This document shows, one piece after another, positions 1-7,328 of a DNA stretch of 8,096 bases; the stretch's first letter is position 1, and every line of letters begins with the position of its first letter. The DNA comes from Planctomycetaceae bacterium. GTDB lineage: Bacteria > Planctomycetota > Planctomycetia > Planctomycetales > Planctomycetaceae. The stretch covers positions 1-8,096 of the forward strand of contig JAJDEK010000394.1 in the NCBI GenBank assembly GCA_029259875.1. Reading direction: 5' to 3'. The position numbers and the translations under genes are program-made. The notes beneath the pieces were generated by a model. The model saw nothing but the letters and a program-made list of their open reading frames with translations. It did no database searches and had not been told where the DNA came from.

Positions 1-1
1 C

Positions 2-703
2 AAACGATATGCCGCCTCTCCAACTGAAGATGAACGATTCCGCTTAGTTTGCTCCTGGGCAATGGTCAGAGCCAATCCTACCGATCCCGAAACGGTGAAA
101 GCAGCATTGCCAGGCCTAATCAAGGTTCTAGCGGATGAAAACCCATTGATCCGCAGAGAAGCCGCGAATGCAATCTCTTTAACTGGTCCTCTGGCAGCAT
201 CAGCGACACCGAGTCTCAGTAAAGCACTGAAACTGGAAGAAGATCAGCGAGTCATCGCTGAACTGATTACCGCGTTGGCAGAAATCGGTCCTCCAGCCGC
301 TTCTGCGATTCCGCTGATCACACCCTACCTGGACTCTGCAGATCCCGTGTTACGAGTGGTTGCGACTTATGCCATGGCCCGATTTGGAAAAGTAGCCAAA
401 TCAGCAGTTCCCATTTTGGAAAAAGAGCTCACAAAACATGACGAAGAAGAAAACGCAGTCACACTCTGGGCATTAACTAAAATTGATCCGAGCCCAGCGA
501 GAGCTAAAGCAGCAGCTCCTGTTCTGACAAAACTCGTCACGGAACATCCCAATCCTGACGCGCGTTTGGAAGCCGCTATCAGCCTGGGAGAATTCGGGAT
601 CAGCACTCCCCAAATTAAGGCAGCTCTGGAAACAGCTACCAAAGATGAAGATCCGCTTGTGAAAAAAGCAGCCGCTGCAGCACTCAAAAAGCTGAGCAGT
701 TAG
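2..703 (+). CDS. HEAT-repeat protein, C-terminal part (5' end outside window)
   Basis: The frame is open from the first full codon at position 2 to TAG at 701-703, giving 233 visible residues. The ATG at 62 lies inside a repeat, so it is almost certainly not the true start and the gene begins upstream. The visible protein is made almost entirely of HEAT-type helical pairs of about 33-37 residues. I count roughly six plus a final half repeat, each with an Ala-rich first helix ending in patterns such as ATYAMARFG or ITALAEIG, a 'AAxAxPxL' turn into the second helix, and a D/N-P type link. HEAT solenoids are protein-protein interaction scaffolds; planctomycetes have many, often fused to other domains. 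No catalytic motif is visible, and whatever the N-terminus carries (cytochrome, kinase, signal peptide) lies outside the window. The HEAT assignment is firm; the function is unknown. Confidence 0.88.
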   Translation, partial: KRYAASPTEDERFRLVCSWAMVRANPTDPETVKAALPGLIKVLADENPLIRREAANAISLTGPLAASATPSLSKALKLEEDQRVIAELITALAEIGPPAASAIPLITPYLDSADPVLRVVATYAMARFGKVAKSAVPILEKELTKHDEEENAVTLWALTKIDPSPARAKAAAPVLTKLVTEHPNPDARLEAAISLGEFGISTPQIKAALETATKDEDPLVKKAAAAALKKLSS

Positions 704-929
704 TAATTTTCCAGCGGAATAATGTTGATTTTATTCAACCACAGTCAGATTGTGTTGCGGAAAAACCACACTCAGAATACGTGAGCCCGTCTGGTTGGCA
801 GGGTTATCCGGTATCGCATCACTGATTCTGATTGTGAAAACTGTCTCCCACACATTTTTTGATCTCATTCACTTACGATACCGTTTTTCAATTAGAAATG
901 TATGCCTGTTCCATTATTACGTGGAAAAG

Positions 930-945
930 TGGCATGATTCTTGCA
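930..945 (+). promoter_or_regulatory. Sigma-54 (RpoN) -24/-12 promoter
   Basis: The sequence TGGCATG-ATTC-TTGCA matches the sigma-54 consensus TGGCACG-N4-TTGCA at every position but one (T for C). The invariant GG (931-932) and GC (943-944) are exactly ten bases apart. A transcript would be expected to start about 12 bp past the GC, near 956, leaving a leader of about 60 nt before the ATG at 1016. It lies in a non-coding gap, points towards the gene and sits at a sensible distance. Such promoters need an AAA+ enhancer-binding protein; none is encoded in this window and I could not identify a clear upstream activator site. Confidence 0.75.
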
Positions 946-1006
946 ACCTTATTTAGTAAAGCAGATTTGATACTGATTTAATTCTCTTCCCATCTTTGCC
1001 ATAACC

Positions 1007-1011
1007 GGAGG
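1007..1011 (+). promoter_or_regulatory. Ribosome binding site of the GNAT gene
   Basis: GGAGG stands 4 bases before the ATG at 1016. It is a strong Shine-Dalgarno core with slightly tight spacing, and it fixes this ATG as the start; there is no competing upstream start in frame with a comparable site. Confidence 0.75.
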
Positions 1012-1015
1012 CTCT

Positions 1016-2284
1016 ATGATCACAGTTGCTGAAATCAACGACATCGATCAACTAGACAATTTTCGGCTGGCATGGCATTCCCTGCTGGGTAAAACGAAAG
1101 GCGCTACGTTTGCACATTCTCCGGAATGGCTGGAGCATTACTGGGAACACTTCGGGCAAGGACTCAAGTTACGGGTCTTGCTAATCACACTGGGAAATAA
1201 GGTCATCGGCATTGTGCCTCTGGTTGTAAAACCAGTCTCAACAAAATTAGGTACCATGCGCGTGCTGACGTATCCTCTGGATGGTTGGGGTGCATTCTAT
1301 GGGCAGATTGGTTCCAATCCCGCTGCCACAATGGTCACGGCAATGCGCCATTTGCATACTTCTAAGCGTGACTGGGATCTGATCGATTTGCGATATATTG
1401 ATCAAGACGGGCACGATCACAAACGCACTGCCAATGCACTAAAATCTGTTGGATTCCAGGGAAGTGAAGCCATCTGGAAACAACTTCCCCTTGTGAATAC
1501 GTTGGATACGAACTGGACTTCTTATCTCGCCAGTCGATCAGCGGAAACACAACACAGCATTGAAACTGCTGAGCAAGTCATCTCGGCCAGAGGGCCTGTC
1601 GCCTTTTATCGTTCACAGATGGAAGATCCCACGGCTCCCGACTGGAATCCACGCTGGGATCTCTGGGCAGAATTTGAACAAATGGATTTCCGTTTTGGAA
1701 ACCAGACCACAATCGCCGGTGGTCACTTTTCAAATCAGAAAAAACTAGCCTTCCTAAGAGAGATTCACGGGCCTGCGGTTCGTGCAGGAAGGGCGCGGAT
1801 CGATGCGTTATTTATCAATAACTCTCTCGTTGCTTGTGCCTATGGGCTTCTGCATGCAGCCGGAATAGATTATCTAGCACTAGGTCGGCGCGAAGATGCT
1901 CCCAGCGAGTCTGTGACTTATTTAGTAGCCCGCATGATTCAGCAATCGATTCACGATCAAGAGCATTCTCTGAACCTGACGTTACTCGGCACTGAGCTGG
2001 CACAGATGTGGAAGAATGAGGACAGAAAGAGTTATCGCTGCTCTCATTTCCCAGTGATGGCTCCCTTTTCACAACTGTTACGCATTAACCGTTGGATCTC
2101 TCAACCACCACAGAAACAAAAGTCGCCTCAAATTGCCGTCACCAAAAAACCGGCATTAAATATGGCATCTGAGACAAACCAAGAAGCAACCATCGAGATT
2201 ACAAATGAAGCGCCGCAGGATTGGTCTGCCGAAAACAATTCACGTCCCAAAGGAGATCGCCCGGGATTTCGAATCGTAGGCTAG
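1016..2284 (+). CDS. GNAT-family acyltransferase, BioF2-like/FemAB-like (Acetyltransf_6 type)
   Basis: A 422-residue protein, probably cytoplasmic, with no signal peptide or membrane segment. The layout matches the double-GNAT-fold proteins once annotated as CelD or 'cellulose biosynthesis' and related to FemAB aminoacyltransferases. The N-terminal half (about 1-160) has the typical opening 'FxHSPEWLExYW' (32-43), a strand-turn-strand with 'GIVPLVV' (65-71) and 'LTYPLDGWG' (84-92). The C-terminal half (about 165-345) has a helical 'YLASRSAETQHSI' segment (170-182), then 'FINNSLVACAYGLLH' (266-280) and 'LLGTELAQMWKNED' (323-336), where the family binds the acyl donor. Relatives transfer acyl or aminoacyl groups to polysaccharides, lipids or peptidoglycan precursors; the substrate here cannot be read from sequence. 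Residues about 362-412 form a Gln/Lys/Pro/Asn-rich, probably disordered tail. The gene stands alone, follows a sigma-54 promoter, and converges on the phosphatase gene 29 bp away. Confidence 0.82.
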   Translation: MITVAEINDIDQLDNFRLAWHSLLGKTKGATFAHSPEWLEHYWEHFGQGLKLRVLLITLGNKVIGIVPLVVKPVSTKLGTMRVLTYPLDGWGAFYGQIGSNPAATMVTAMRHLHTSKRDWDLIDLRYIDQDGHDHKRTANALKSVGFQGSEAIWKQLPLVNTLDTNWTSYLASRSAETQHSIETAEQVISARGPVAFYRSQMEDPTAPDWNPRWDLWAEFEQMDFRFGNQTTIAGGHFSNQKKLAFLREIHGPAVRAGRARIDALFINNSLVACAYGLLHAAGIDYLALGRREDAPSESVTYLVARMIQQSIHDQEHSLNLTLLGTELAQMWKNEDRKSYRCSHFPVMAPFSQLLRINRWISQPPQKQKSPQIAVTKKPALNMASETNQEATIEITNEAPQDWSAENNSRPKGDRPGFRIVG

Positions 2285-2313
2285 AGTTTTTTCTTAGGAT
2301 GTTCAAACAGGAA

Positions 2314-3876
2314 TCAATCGAGATCGCGCGCGAATTTAATGACCATTAAAGTCCGGTCATCTCCGTCATTTCCGCCTTCCAGATGTTTCTGTAATTTGGA
2401 CCAGATGCCATGCATCACTTCTTCAGCTGTATCTTCGGTATGACTCTCTAAGACTTTCATGATTCCATCAGAGCGAAACATTTTTCGTTCACTACTCATG
2501 GCTTCGCTGATTCCATCACTGAACCCAACAACAATATCATTCGTGCAAATTGGTATGACAGAGTAATCATAATCATTAGTGTCGGTCACTCCCAACAACA
2601 TCCCATGCGATGTCAAACTGGTAATTTTTCCCTTGTGAACCCAGAACGGCGCAGGATGCCCTGCATTGGTATATGTGAATGTACGATTCTGTATGTCAAT
2701 CACACCGTAAATCATACTCATAAACTGATGAGGTAATGATGTATGGTATAAGGCGTTGTTAATGCGGCTGATCACAAACCGAGTATCTTTCGCCTCTTCA
2801 ATTGATCCTTCTGTTAAAGTACGTAATGCTCCTCTAACAGAGGCCATCACGACCGCAGCCGGAATACTATCACCCGATGCATCACCAAGTGCAAAACAAG
2901 TCACGTGAGGAGAAAGCGTAATAAATTCGCATAAATCACCGCCCACTTCATGATGGCTGATCGTGTGAACGGCTGCTTGAAACTCACGATTTTGAGAGGA
3001 ATCTCGAATCAGTTCTGCAGGAAACGATTCAGAGATCACCTTAAGTTCTTTTTTCAAGCGAATTTGATTCTGGCTTTCTTTAATTAAGACTGCTCTCTCC
3101 AGAATCGTACCCACTTGAGCACCAATCGATTTCAACACATGAATATCCCGGTCGTTCAAATGACGGGCGCGACGGTCAAAGGCCCATAGTGTGCCAAATG
3201 GTCCGGAATCAGACTGCACTGAAACACAAACCCCTGTCAAACAACCTTCGGGTAACCAGTGAGTCAAATGCGGGGTTTCCTGACTGCTGATAACGATCCC
3301 TTCTTTCGAAAACGCTTCCAGATCAGGGGGAGATTCAGATAATATTCTACGATGAAAGGGAATCTCGAACGGAGTCAAATTGTACTGAACGCGGAGTGAT
3401 AACTGATTCGATTCGGAGTTCAACAAAAAGAAGCCAGCAGAACGCAATCCCGTCAATTGCAAAGCGGCCTCCAGCAACTTTTGCAGAGCGTCCTGCAAGC
3501 CATTTTGTTTATTAGAAGAGAGACCGACATCCATGAGCGTGGAAACTTCTTTGTTCTTCAACTCCAGAGACGCATTCAAAGTTTCAATTCGGGTAATCAG
3601 TCCTGCCACTAACTCTGCAAATTTGATGGATGTCACAAACAAATGATCGTTGTCTGCTTCTTCCGGTAGTGTCAGGTAAAGATAACCCACACAACCATTA
3701 CCATCATCAATCGACTCATACCAGCAATATTTCTCTACCTCAGAGAGTTCGGCTTCCTGTGATTTTTGTTCCCCAGGTTTGGCAGACGTAAAGCGTAACG
3801 TCCACCCAGTGATTTCCGCAAACTGATCACAGATCGTATGAATCCATTCCAGAGGTGGCGTGATTGTCTGTTCCAT
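2314..3876 (-). CDS. GAF-domain PP2C-like (SpoIIE/RsbU-type) serine phosphatase
   Basis: A 520-residue cytoplasmic signalling protein. Residues 1-95 form a small sensor-like domain ('ITGWTLRFT' 22-30, 'GCVGYLYLTL' 61-70). A helical linker (about 96-125) leads to a GAF domain (about 125-262, with 'GVCVSV' 215-220 and 'FGTLWAFDRRARHLNDRD' 227-244) and a second helical linker (about 262-285). The SpoIIE phosphatase domain (about 290-517) keeps the metal-binding motifs: VGGD (D314), GDASG (D332), NAGHPAP (404-410), FSDG (D454) and DDRT (506-509). It should therefore be active, removing phosphate from Ser/Thr of a partner, classically an anti-sigma-factor antagonist (STAS) protein. No such partner or kinase is encoded nearby. 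The ATG at 3876 has AGGTG upstream (on the minus strand); the frame stays open about 30 codons further up but has no ATG, GTG or TTG start. The 184-bp gap to the symporter leaves operon membership open. Confidence 0.9.
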   Translation of the reverse strand: MEQTITPPLEWIHTICDQFAEITGWTLRFTSAKPGEQKSQEAELSEVEKYCWYESIDDGNGCVGYLYLTLPEEADNDHLFVTSIKFAELVAGLITRIETLNASLELKNKEVSTLMDVGLSSNKQNGLQDALQKLLEAALQLTGLRSAGFFLLNSESNQLSLRVQYNLTPFEIPFHRRILSESPPDLEAFSKEGIVISSQETPHLTHWLPEGCLTGVCVSVQSDSGPFGTLWAFDRRARHLNDRDIHVLKSIGAQVGTILERAVLIKESQNQIRLKKELKVISESFPAELIRDSSQNREFQAAVHTISHHEVGGDLCEFITLSPHVTCFALGDASGDSIPAAVVMASVRGALRTLTEGSIEEAKDTRFVISRINNALYHTSLPHQFMSMIYGVIDIQNRTFTYTNAGHPAPFWVHKGKITSLTSHGMLLGVTDTNDYDYSVIPICTNDIVVGFSDGISEAMSSERKMFRSDGIMKVLESHTEDTAEEVMHGIWSKLQKHLEGGNDGDDRTLMVIKFARDLD

Positions 3877-4060
3877 TTCACCTGATCCAGAAGATGCCGA
3901 GGAAGAAAATGCAATTAATGAAAGTACAAGACTCTCTATTCTTCTATCGACAGACGGGGGCAGGCAAAATACTCAGAGGTTTGGTTATGAGGATTGAAAC
4001 AGCTATGCTACAAGAAATGCTCAGCAACGTCCGATTTTGGCAGCTTCAGGTAAACTTCTG

Positions 4061-5659
4061 TCAGACATCATTCGAGGAAACAGCGGGTCCACGAAAGCGT
4101 TCAATGATCGCACAGCCACAGGAATCACTCCAGACATTGACTGAAGTTCGACACATATCCAGTACGCGATCCACGGCGATAATCACTCCCTGTGCTTCGA
4201 GTGGCAGCCCCACCGCCTGTAACACAATCGCCATCATTACCAAACCGGCATGCGGGATTCCAGCGGCACCGATACTCGCCAGTAACGCCGTAACAGCAAC
4301 CAAAATCTGGTCTGGCAGTGGCATGACCACGCCAGTATAAGCCTGTGCAATAAATAGTACAGCGACGGCTTCATACAACGCGGTTCCGTCCATATTAATG
4401 GTCGCTCCCAATGGAAGCACAAATGAGCTGACCTCATTGGAAACCTTTGCGTTTTCTTCTACACAGGTCATCGTTAATGGAAGCGTTCCATTCGAGGAAG
4501 CAGTCGAGAACGCAGTCATCAAGGCAGGACTCATTGCACGCGCAAATTCCAATGGAGAACGGCCTGCGACAAATTTCAACAGGCAAGGTAAGATAACCAC
4601 TGCATGAATCAGCAGAGCAAGGGACACGGTAATCATATACCAGCCCAATGTCTTAAAGATTTCGATTCCCTGTGAAGAAACGGCATAAATCATAAATGCC
4701 ATCACACCAATGGGAGCCAGACTGATCACAAACATCGTCATTCGCATCATGACTTCAAAACCGGCCTGAAAAAAATCGGTTAACACTTTGGCATGTTTTC
4801 CGCCGACAAGAATAATAAATATGCCCGTCAACATGCTGAAAGAAATGATCGAAAGAAACTCCCCTTCCCCCAAGGAATGAATAATATTTGTGGGAACGAG
4901 GCGATCGATCATGTCCAGAAAAATGGAGCCAACCGATTCCCGCCCTGAAGAGAGAACCCCACTTCCTCCCGGTAGCACTGCACCAATTCCAGGACGAATC
5001 AGGTTCACTACCAAAATCCCGGTACTGATCGCCAGCAGACTGGTAAATAGATAATATAATAAGGTCTTAGAAAACATAGCCCCAAATCGAGTGGCATTTC
5101 CCAGACTTGCAATCCCCGTAATTAGAGAGGTCACAATCAAGGGGATCGTCACCATTTTTAACAACCGCAAAAATAAATCACCCAGCCATTTGGAAATCGC
5201 CATCACTTTTTGTGAAATGCCTGTACCAAATAGTATGTAATCGGTTTCCCATTGCGGATATTTTTTAACAAGCTCTTCACCGCTGGGCGCAGAGTAAGAG
5301 GTAACAACCATCTTTTGATCTATAGTCCGAGTATAACTCAGTGTCACTTTTTTTACAGAATCAACGATATGAATCGACCGCTGATTCACTTCAACAGTGA
5401 CCGGTTTTTCAAGTTCACCCATGGCAAATATTTTTGCCAATTCAGGATAACTCGCGACCAATTCTTTGCGGTCTTTAAATTCGTAGTCTTTCTGAAGATC
5501 GCCCGAGTAATTTTCAATCACCCGATAGCCTGCTTCTGATCGACTCACAATCAATGAAAGATCAGCAAGAGAAATCTCACCTGGATTGAAGAGAAAACCG
5601 AGAAAGGTCCCCACGATCAAAGCAATCAGAATTTGATAATGTAATGGAATTTTCTTCAT
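4061..5659 (-). CDS. Dicarboxylate/amino acid:cation symporter (SLC1/DAACS family) with large extracytoplasmic insertion
   Basis: An inner-membrane secondary transporter that imports acidic amino acids or C4-dicarboxylates with Na+ or H+. Family landmarks are all present: TM2 'LLKMVTIPLIVTSLITGIASLG' region (166-187), the serine-rich HP1 tip 'AFSTASSNGTLP' (383-394), the TM7 'NMDGT' cation site (422-426), HP2 'GAAGIPHAG' (464-472), and TM8 'LDMCRTSVNV' (500-509). In TM8, D501, R504, T505 and N508 match the substrate-binding residues of GltPh. The retained R504 supports a substrate with a second carboxylate. At 532 residues it is about 100 longer than usual; the excess is residues about 27-150, between TM1 and TM2, on the outer face. 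The ATG at 5659 has AGGAAG 11 bases upstream (5671-5676), a rather long spacing. It lies 96 bp downstream of the oxidoreductase gene and may or may not be co-transcribed with it. Confidence 0.93.
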   Translation of the reverse strand: MKKIPLHYQILIALIVGTFLGFLFNPGEISLADLSLIVSRSEAGYRVIENYSGDLQKDYEFKDRKELVASYPELAKIFAMGELEKPVTVEVNQRSIHIVDSVKKVTLSYTRTIDQKMVVTSYSAPSGEELVKKYPQWETDYILFGTGISQKVMAISKWLGDLFLRLLKMVTIPLIVTSLITGIASLGNATRFGAMFSKTLLYYLFTSLLAISTGILVVNLIRPGIGAVLPGGSGVLSSGRESVGSIFLDMIDRLVPTNIIHSLGEGEFLSIISFSMLTGIFIILVGGKHAKVLTDFFQAGFEVMMRMTMFVISLAPIGVMAFMIYAVSSQGIEIFKTLGWYMITVSLALLIHAVVILPCLLKFVAGRSPLEFARAMSPALMTAFSTASSNGTLPLTMTCVEENAKVSNEVSSFVLPLGATINMDGTALYEAVAVLFIAQAYTGVVMPLPDQILVAVTALLASIGAAGIPHAGLVMMAIVLQAVGLPLEAQGVIIAVDRVLDMCRTSVNVWSDSCGCAIIERFRGPAVSSNDV

Positions 5660-5755
5660 GAAACACCAAACTTCCTGATTTTCTTTTTACGAACATTGAT
5701 CCTATCGCAGCAATCACTTATTCAGGATTGTGGACTAATTAGACTCTAATACAGG

Positions 5756-6955
5756 CTAGCGTCGTGCGCTCTCACATTGAAAAGGCAACCAGGCACCATT
5801 TTCATGACTACTGGCAACCGATTGCTGAATGAAGAACATCCCTTCCACACCATCATAGACATTGGGATAAATTGTATTTTTCGCTTCAAAAGACTGGGCA
5901 GTAATGCGCTGGACTATAGCATCAAATGCGGAACGATAAACATTCGCAAATGCTTCGTAAAACGCTTCCGGGTGCCCGGATGGTAAACGACAGGCAGCCG
6001 CGCCAGATTCATTCATATAAGGGGCATTGGGATCGCGTGTGTAAATGGAATGTGGTTGACCATTGCGGCGGATCACCATCTGATTCGGTTCTTCCTGTCG
6101 CCATGCCAACGCGCCTTTGGTACCATCAATTTCGATAAACAGATCATTTTCACGACCGTGTGAAATCTGACTGGCTGTCACGGTTCCCATCGCACCATTT
6201 TGAAAACGAATGGTTGCATGGCCATAATCATCTAGCTGACGCCCTGGTGCAAAGATTTTTAAATTGCACGAAATTTCTTCGGGAAGCAGGCCCGTCATAT
6301 AACGTCCCAGATTGTAGGCATGTGTGGCAATATCGCCAAAGGCACCGGCGGCTCCCGATTTTGTAGGATCGGTTCGCCAGGCAGCTTGTTTCTGATCTTC
6401 CTCCTCCAAACGTGATCGCAACCAACCTTGAATGTAGTTTGAACGAATCGCCTGGATTTCCCCAAGTTCATCATTCAAGATCATTTCCCGCGCCATCCGC
6501 ACCAAGGGATAACCCGTGTAATTATGACTGACGGCAAACACCACTCCGGAGTTCTCAACCAACGCTTTCAATTCTTCCGCCTGAGCCAAATCGAACGTCA
6601 TTGGCTTATCGCATACCACATTGAACCCGGCTTCTACCGCTGTTTTCGCAATCGAAAAATGCGTGTAATTGGGCGTCGCAATACTGATAAAGTCAACCCG
6701 TTGGTCTTCGGGCAATGCCAATTCCTGCTCTACAAGCTCTTCGATAGATCCATAAGCACGATCTGGCTTGATATCATAAGCGGGCGCAGATGCTTTCGCT
6801 TTTTCAGGATTGGATGAAAGTGCCCCTGCCACCAGTTCTGCACGATTATCCAGACAAGCGGCAATGGAATGAACCCGACCGATAAACGAACCCTGTCCCC
6901 CACCTACAAGCGCCATTCGTAGTTTACGATTGAGTTGACCGTTTATTGTTTCCAT
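5756..6955 (-). CDS. Gfo/Idh/MocA-family NAD(P)-dependent oxidoreductase
   Basis: A 399-residue soluble dehydrogenase. The N-terminal Rossmann domain (about 12-135) has the dinucleotide-binding loop 'GGGQGSFIG' (18-26), 'SIATPNYTH' (91-99), and the family's EKP motif as 'CDKP' (115-118, K117 the expected catalytic lysine). The C-terminal alpha/beta domain has 'GAFGDIATHAYNLGRYMTG' (204-222), where D208 and H212 occupy the usual catalytic Asp/His positions, and 'GYPLVRMAREMI' (148-159). Family members oxidise or reduce hydroxyl/keto groups of sugars, inositols and anhydrosugars. The 'QGWL...AAWRTDP' stretch (176-196) recalls enzymes related to inositol or levoglucosan dehydrogenases, but the substrate cannot be assigned from this. 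No signal peptide or twin-Arg motif is visible, so it should be cytoplasmic, unlike the many Tat-exported planctomycete relatives. A purine-rich ribosome binding site (GGAAG, 6962-6966) precedes the ATG by six bases. Confidence 0.92.
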   Translation of the reverse strand: METINGQLNRKLRMALVGGGQGSFIGRVHSIAACLDNRAELVAGALSSNPEKAKASAPAYDIKPDRAYGSIEELVEQELALPEDQRVDFISIATPNYTHFSIAKTAVEAGFNVVCDKPMTFDLAQAEELKALVENSGVVFAVSHNYTGYPLVRMAREMILNDELGEIQAIRSNYIQGWLRSRLEEEDQKQAAWRTDPTKSGAAGAFGDIATHAYNLGRYMTGLLPEEISCNLKIFAPGRQLDDYGHATIRFQNGAMGTVTASQISHGRENDLFIEIDGTKGALAWRQEEPNQMVIRRNGQPHSIYTRDPNAPYMNESGAAACRLPSGHPEAFYEAFANVYRSAFDAIVQRITAQSFEAKNTIYPNVYDGVEGMFFIQQSVASSHENGAWLPFQCESARR

Positions 6956-7328
6956 TGTTGACTTCCTTCCTCTTAATGATTCGTTCTATACCCGTACCAA
7001 TATACAAGTTAGAGTTGAGCCGCGAGATGTTGAACCTGACCAGTCATGATGACTGTCACTTACAAAGCAGCATACTTTTGCATGATCAGAATTACAACCA
7101 ATGGGAATTCTAAAGAAAAACCAGTGTAAAAATGGGCAATTTTGCACTCGAAATAATCAGCTAGTCTTTGTACTTCAGTAATCAAGTCTGGAAGTAATGA
7201 AAGTTCTTGGGTACAATAGCAGTACTTGATCCAATTGAATGCAGGGATCGTTATGTCACATCAAAATTGTAGGACGTCTGCCAACAGGCATTCCTCTAGG
7301 ATAGTAAAAACACAGGGAGACATTTCTG
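6956..7328. other. 373-bp divergent intergenic region
   Basis: It separates the minus-strand oxidoreductase gene from the plus-strand anchored-protein gene and should hold the promoters of both. A perfect 15-bp dyad lies at 7041-7055 (listed separately). Towards the plus-strand gene, TACAAT at 7213-7218 resembles a -10 box but has only a poor -35 partner. On the minus strand a TATATT-like -10 near 7000 also lacks a good -35, so I call no sigma-70 promoter here. No sigma-54 motif with GG-N10-GC spacing was found. An open frame starting at 7226 overlaps the real gene in another frame and is not credible. Confidence 0.5.
7041..7055. promoter_or_regulatory. Perfect inverted repeat, candidate operator
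   Basis: CAGTCAT-G-ATGACTG is a perfect dyad with 7-bp arms and a single central base. It lies 85 bp upstream of the oxidoreductase ATG (minus strand) and about 270 bp upstream of the plus-strand gene. Its compact, symmetrical form suits a dimeric regulator. It is not a terminator: the loop is too short and there is no T-tract. The regulator is unknown and no transcription factor gene is in the window. Confidence 0.4.

Larger units (their letters stand above)
704..1015. other. 312-bp intergenic region upstream of the GNAT gene
   Basis: This gap separates the HEAT-repeat gene from the acyltransferase gene on the same strand. A 68-codon open frame (750-956) runs through it, but it has no ribosome binding site, an unusual residue mix (many Cys, His, Phe) and no recognisable domain, so I treat the gap as non-coding. 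A small 5-bp hairpin (724-739, loop TTTTAT) sits 20 bp after the HEAT stop codon but lacks a T-tract. The main content is the sigma-54 promoter at 930-945. The stretch around 851-900 is AT-rich, as expected ahead of an activator-dependent promoter. Confidence 0.6.

Noticed and set aside
724..739. Small hairpin GTTGA-TTTTAT-TCAAC after the HEAT-repeat gene
   Set aside because: Only five AT-rich base pairs and no T-tract, so it is not a credible terminator.
809..883. 8-bp inverted repeat CGGTATCG (809-816) / CGATACCG (876-883), the second arm followed by five T
   Set aside because: The 59-base spacing is too long for a terminator or a normal enhancer-binding site, and about one such pair is expected by chance in a region this size.
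750..956. 68-codon plus-strand open frame in the intergenic gap
   Set aside because: No ribosome binding site, odd composition, no domain, and its 3' end overlaps the sigma-54 promoter.
2285..2313. T-rich convergent gap between the GNAT and phosphatase genes as a terminator
   Set aside because: There is a TTTTTT run but no stable stem in front of it on either strand.
3864..4340. 158-codon plus-strand open frame across the phosphatase start and the symporter 3' end
   Set aside because: It is antisense to two well-supported genes, has no domain and a Thr/Ser/Ala-rich composition typical of a shadow frame.
7128..7145. Possible sigma-54 site TGGGCAATTTTGCA
   Set aside because: GG and GC are eight bases apart at most, not ten, so RpoN would not be expected to bind productively.
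7181..7231. 7-bp inverted repeat ATCAAGT / ACTTGAT upstream of the hypothetical-protein gene
   Set aside because: Several such short, widely spaced pairs are expected by chance in 370 bp.
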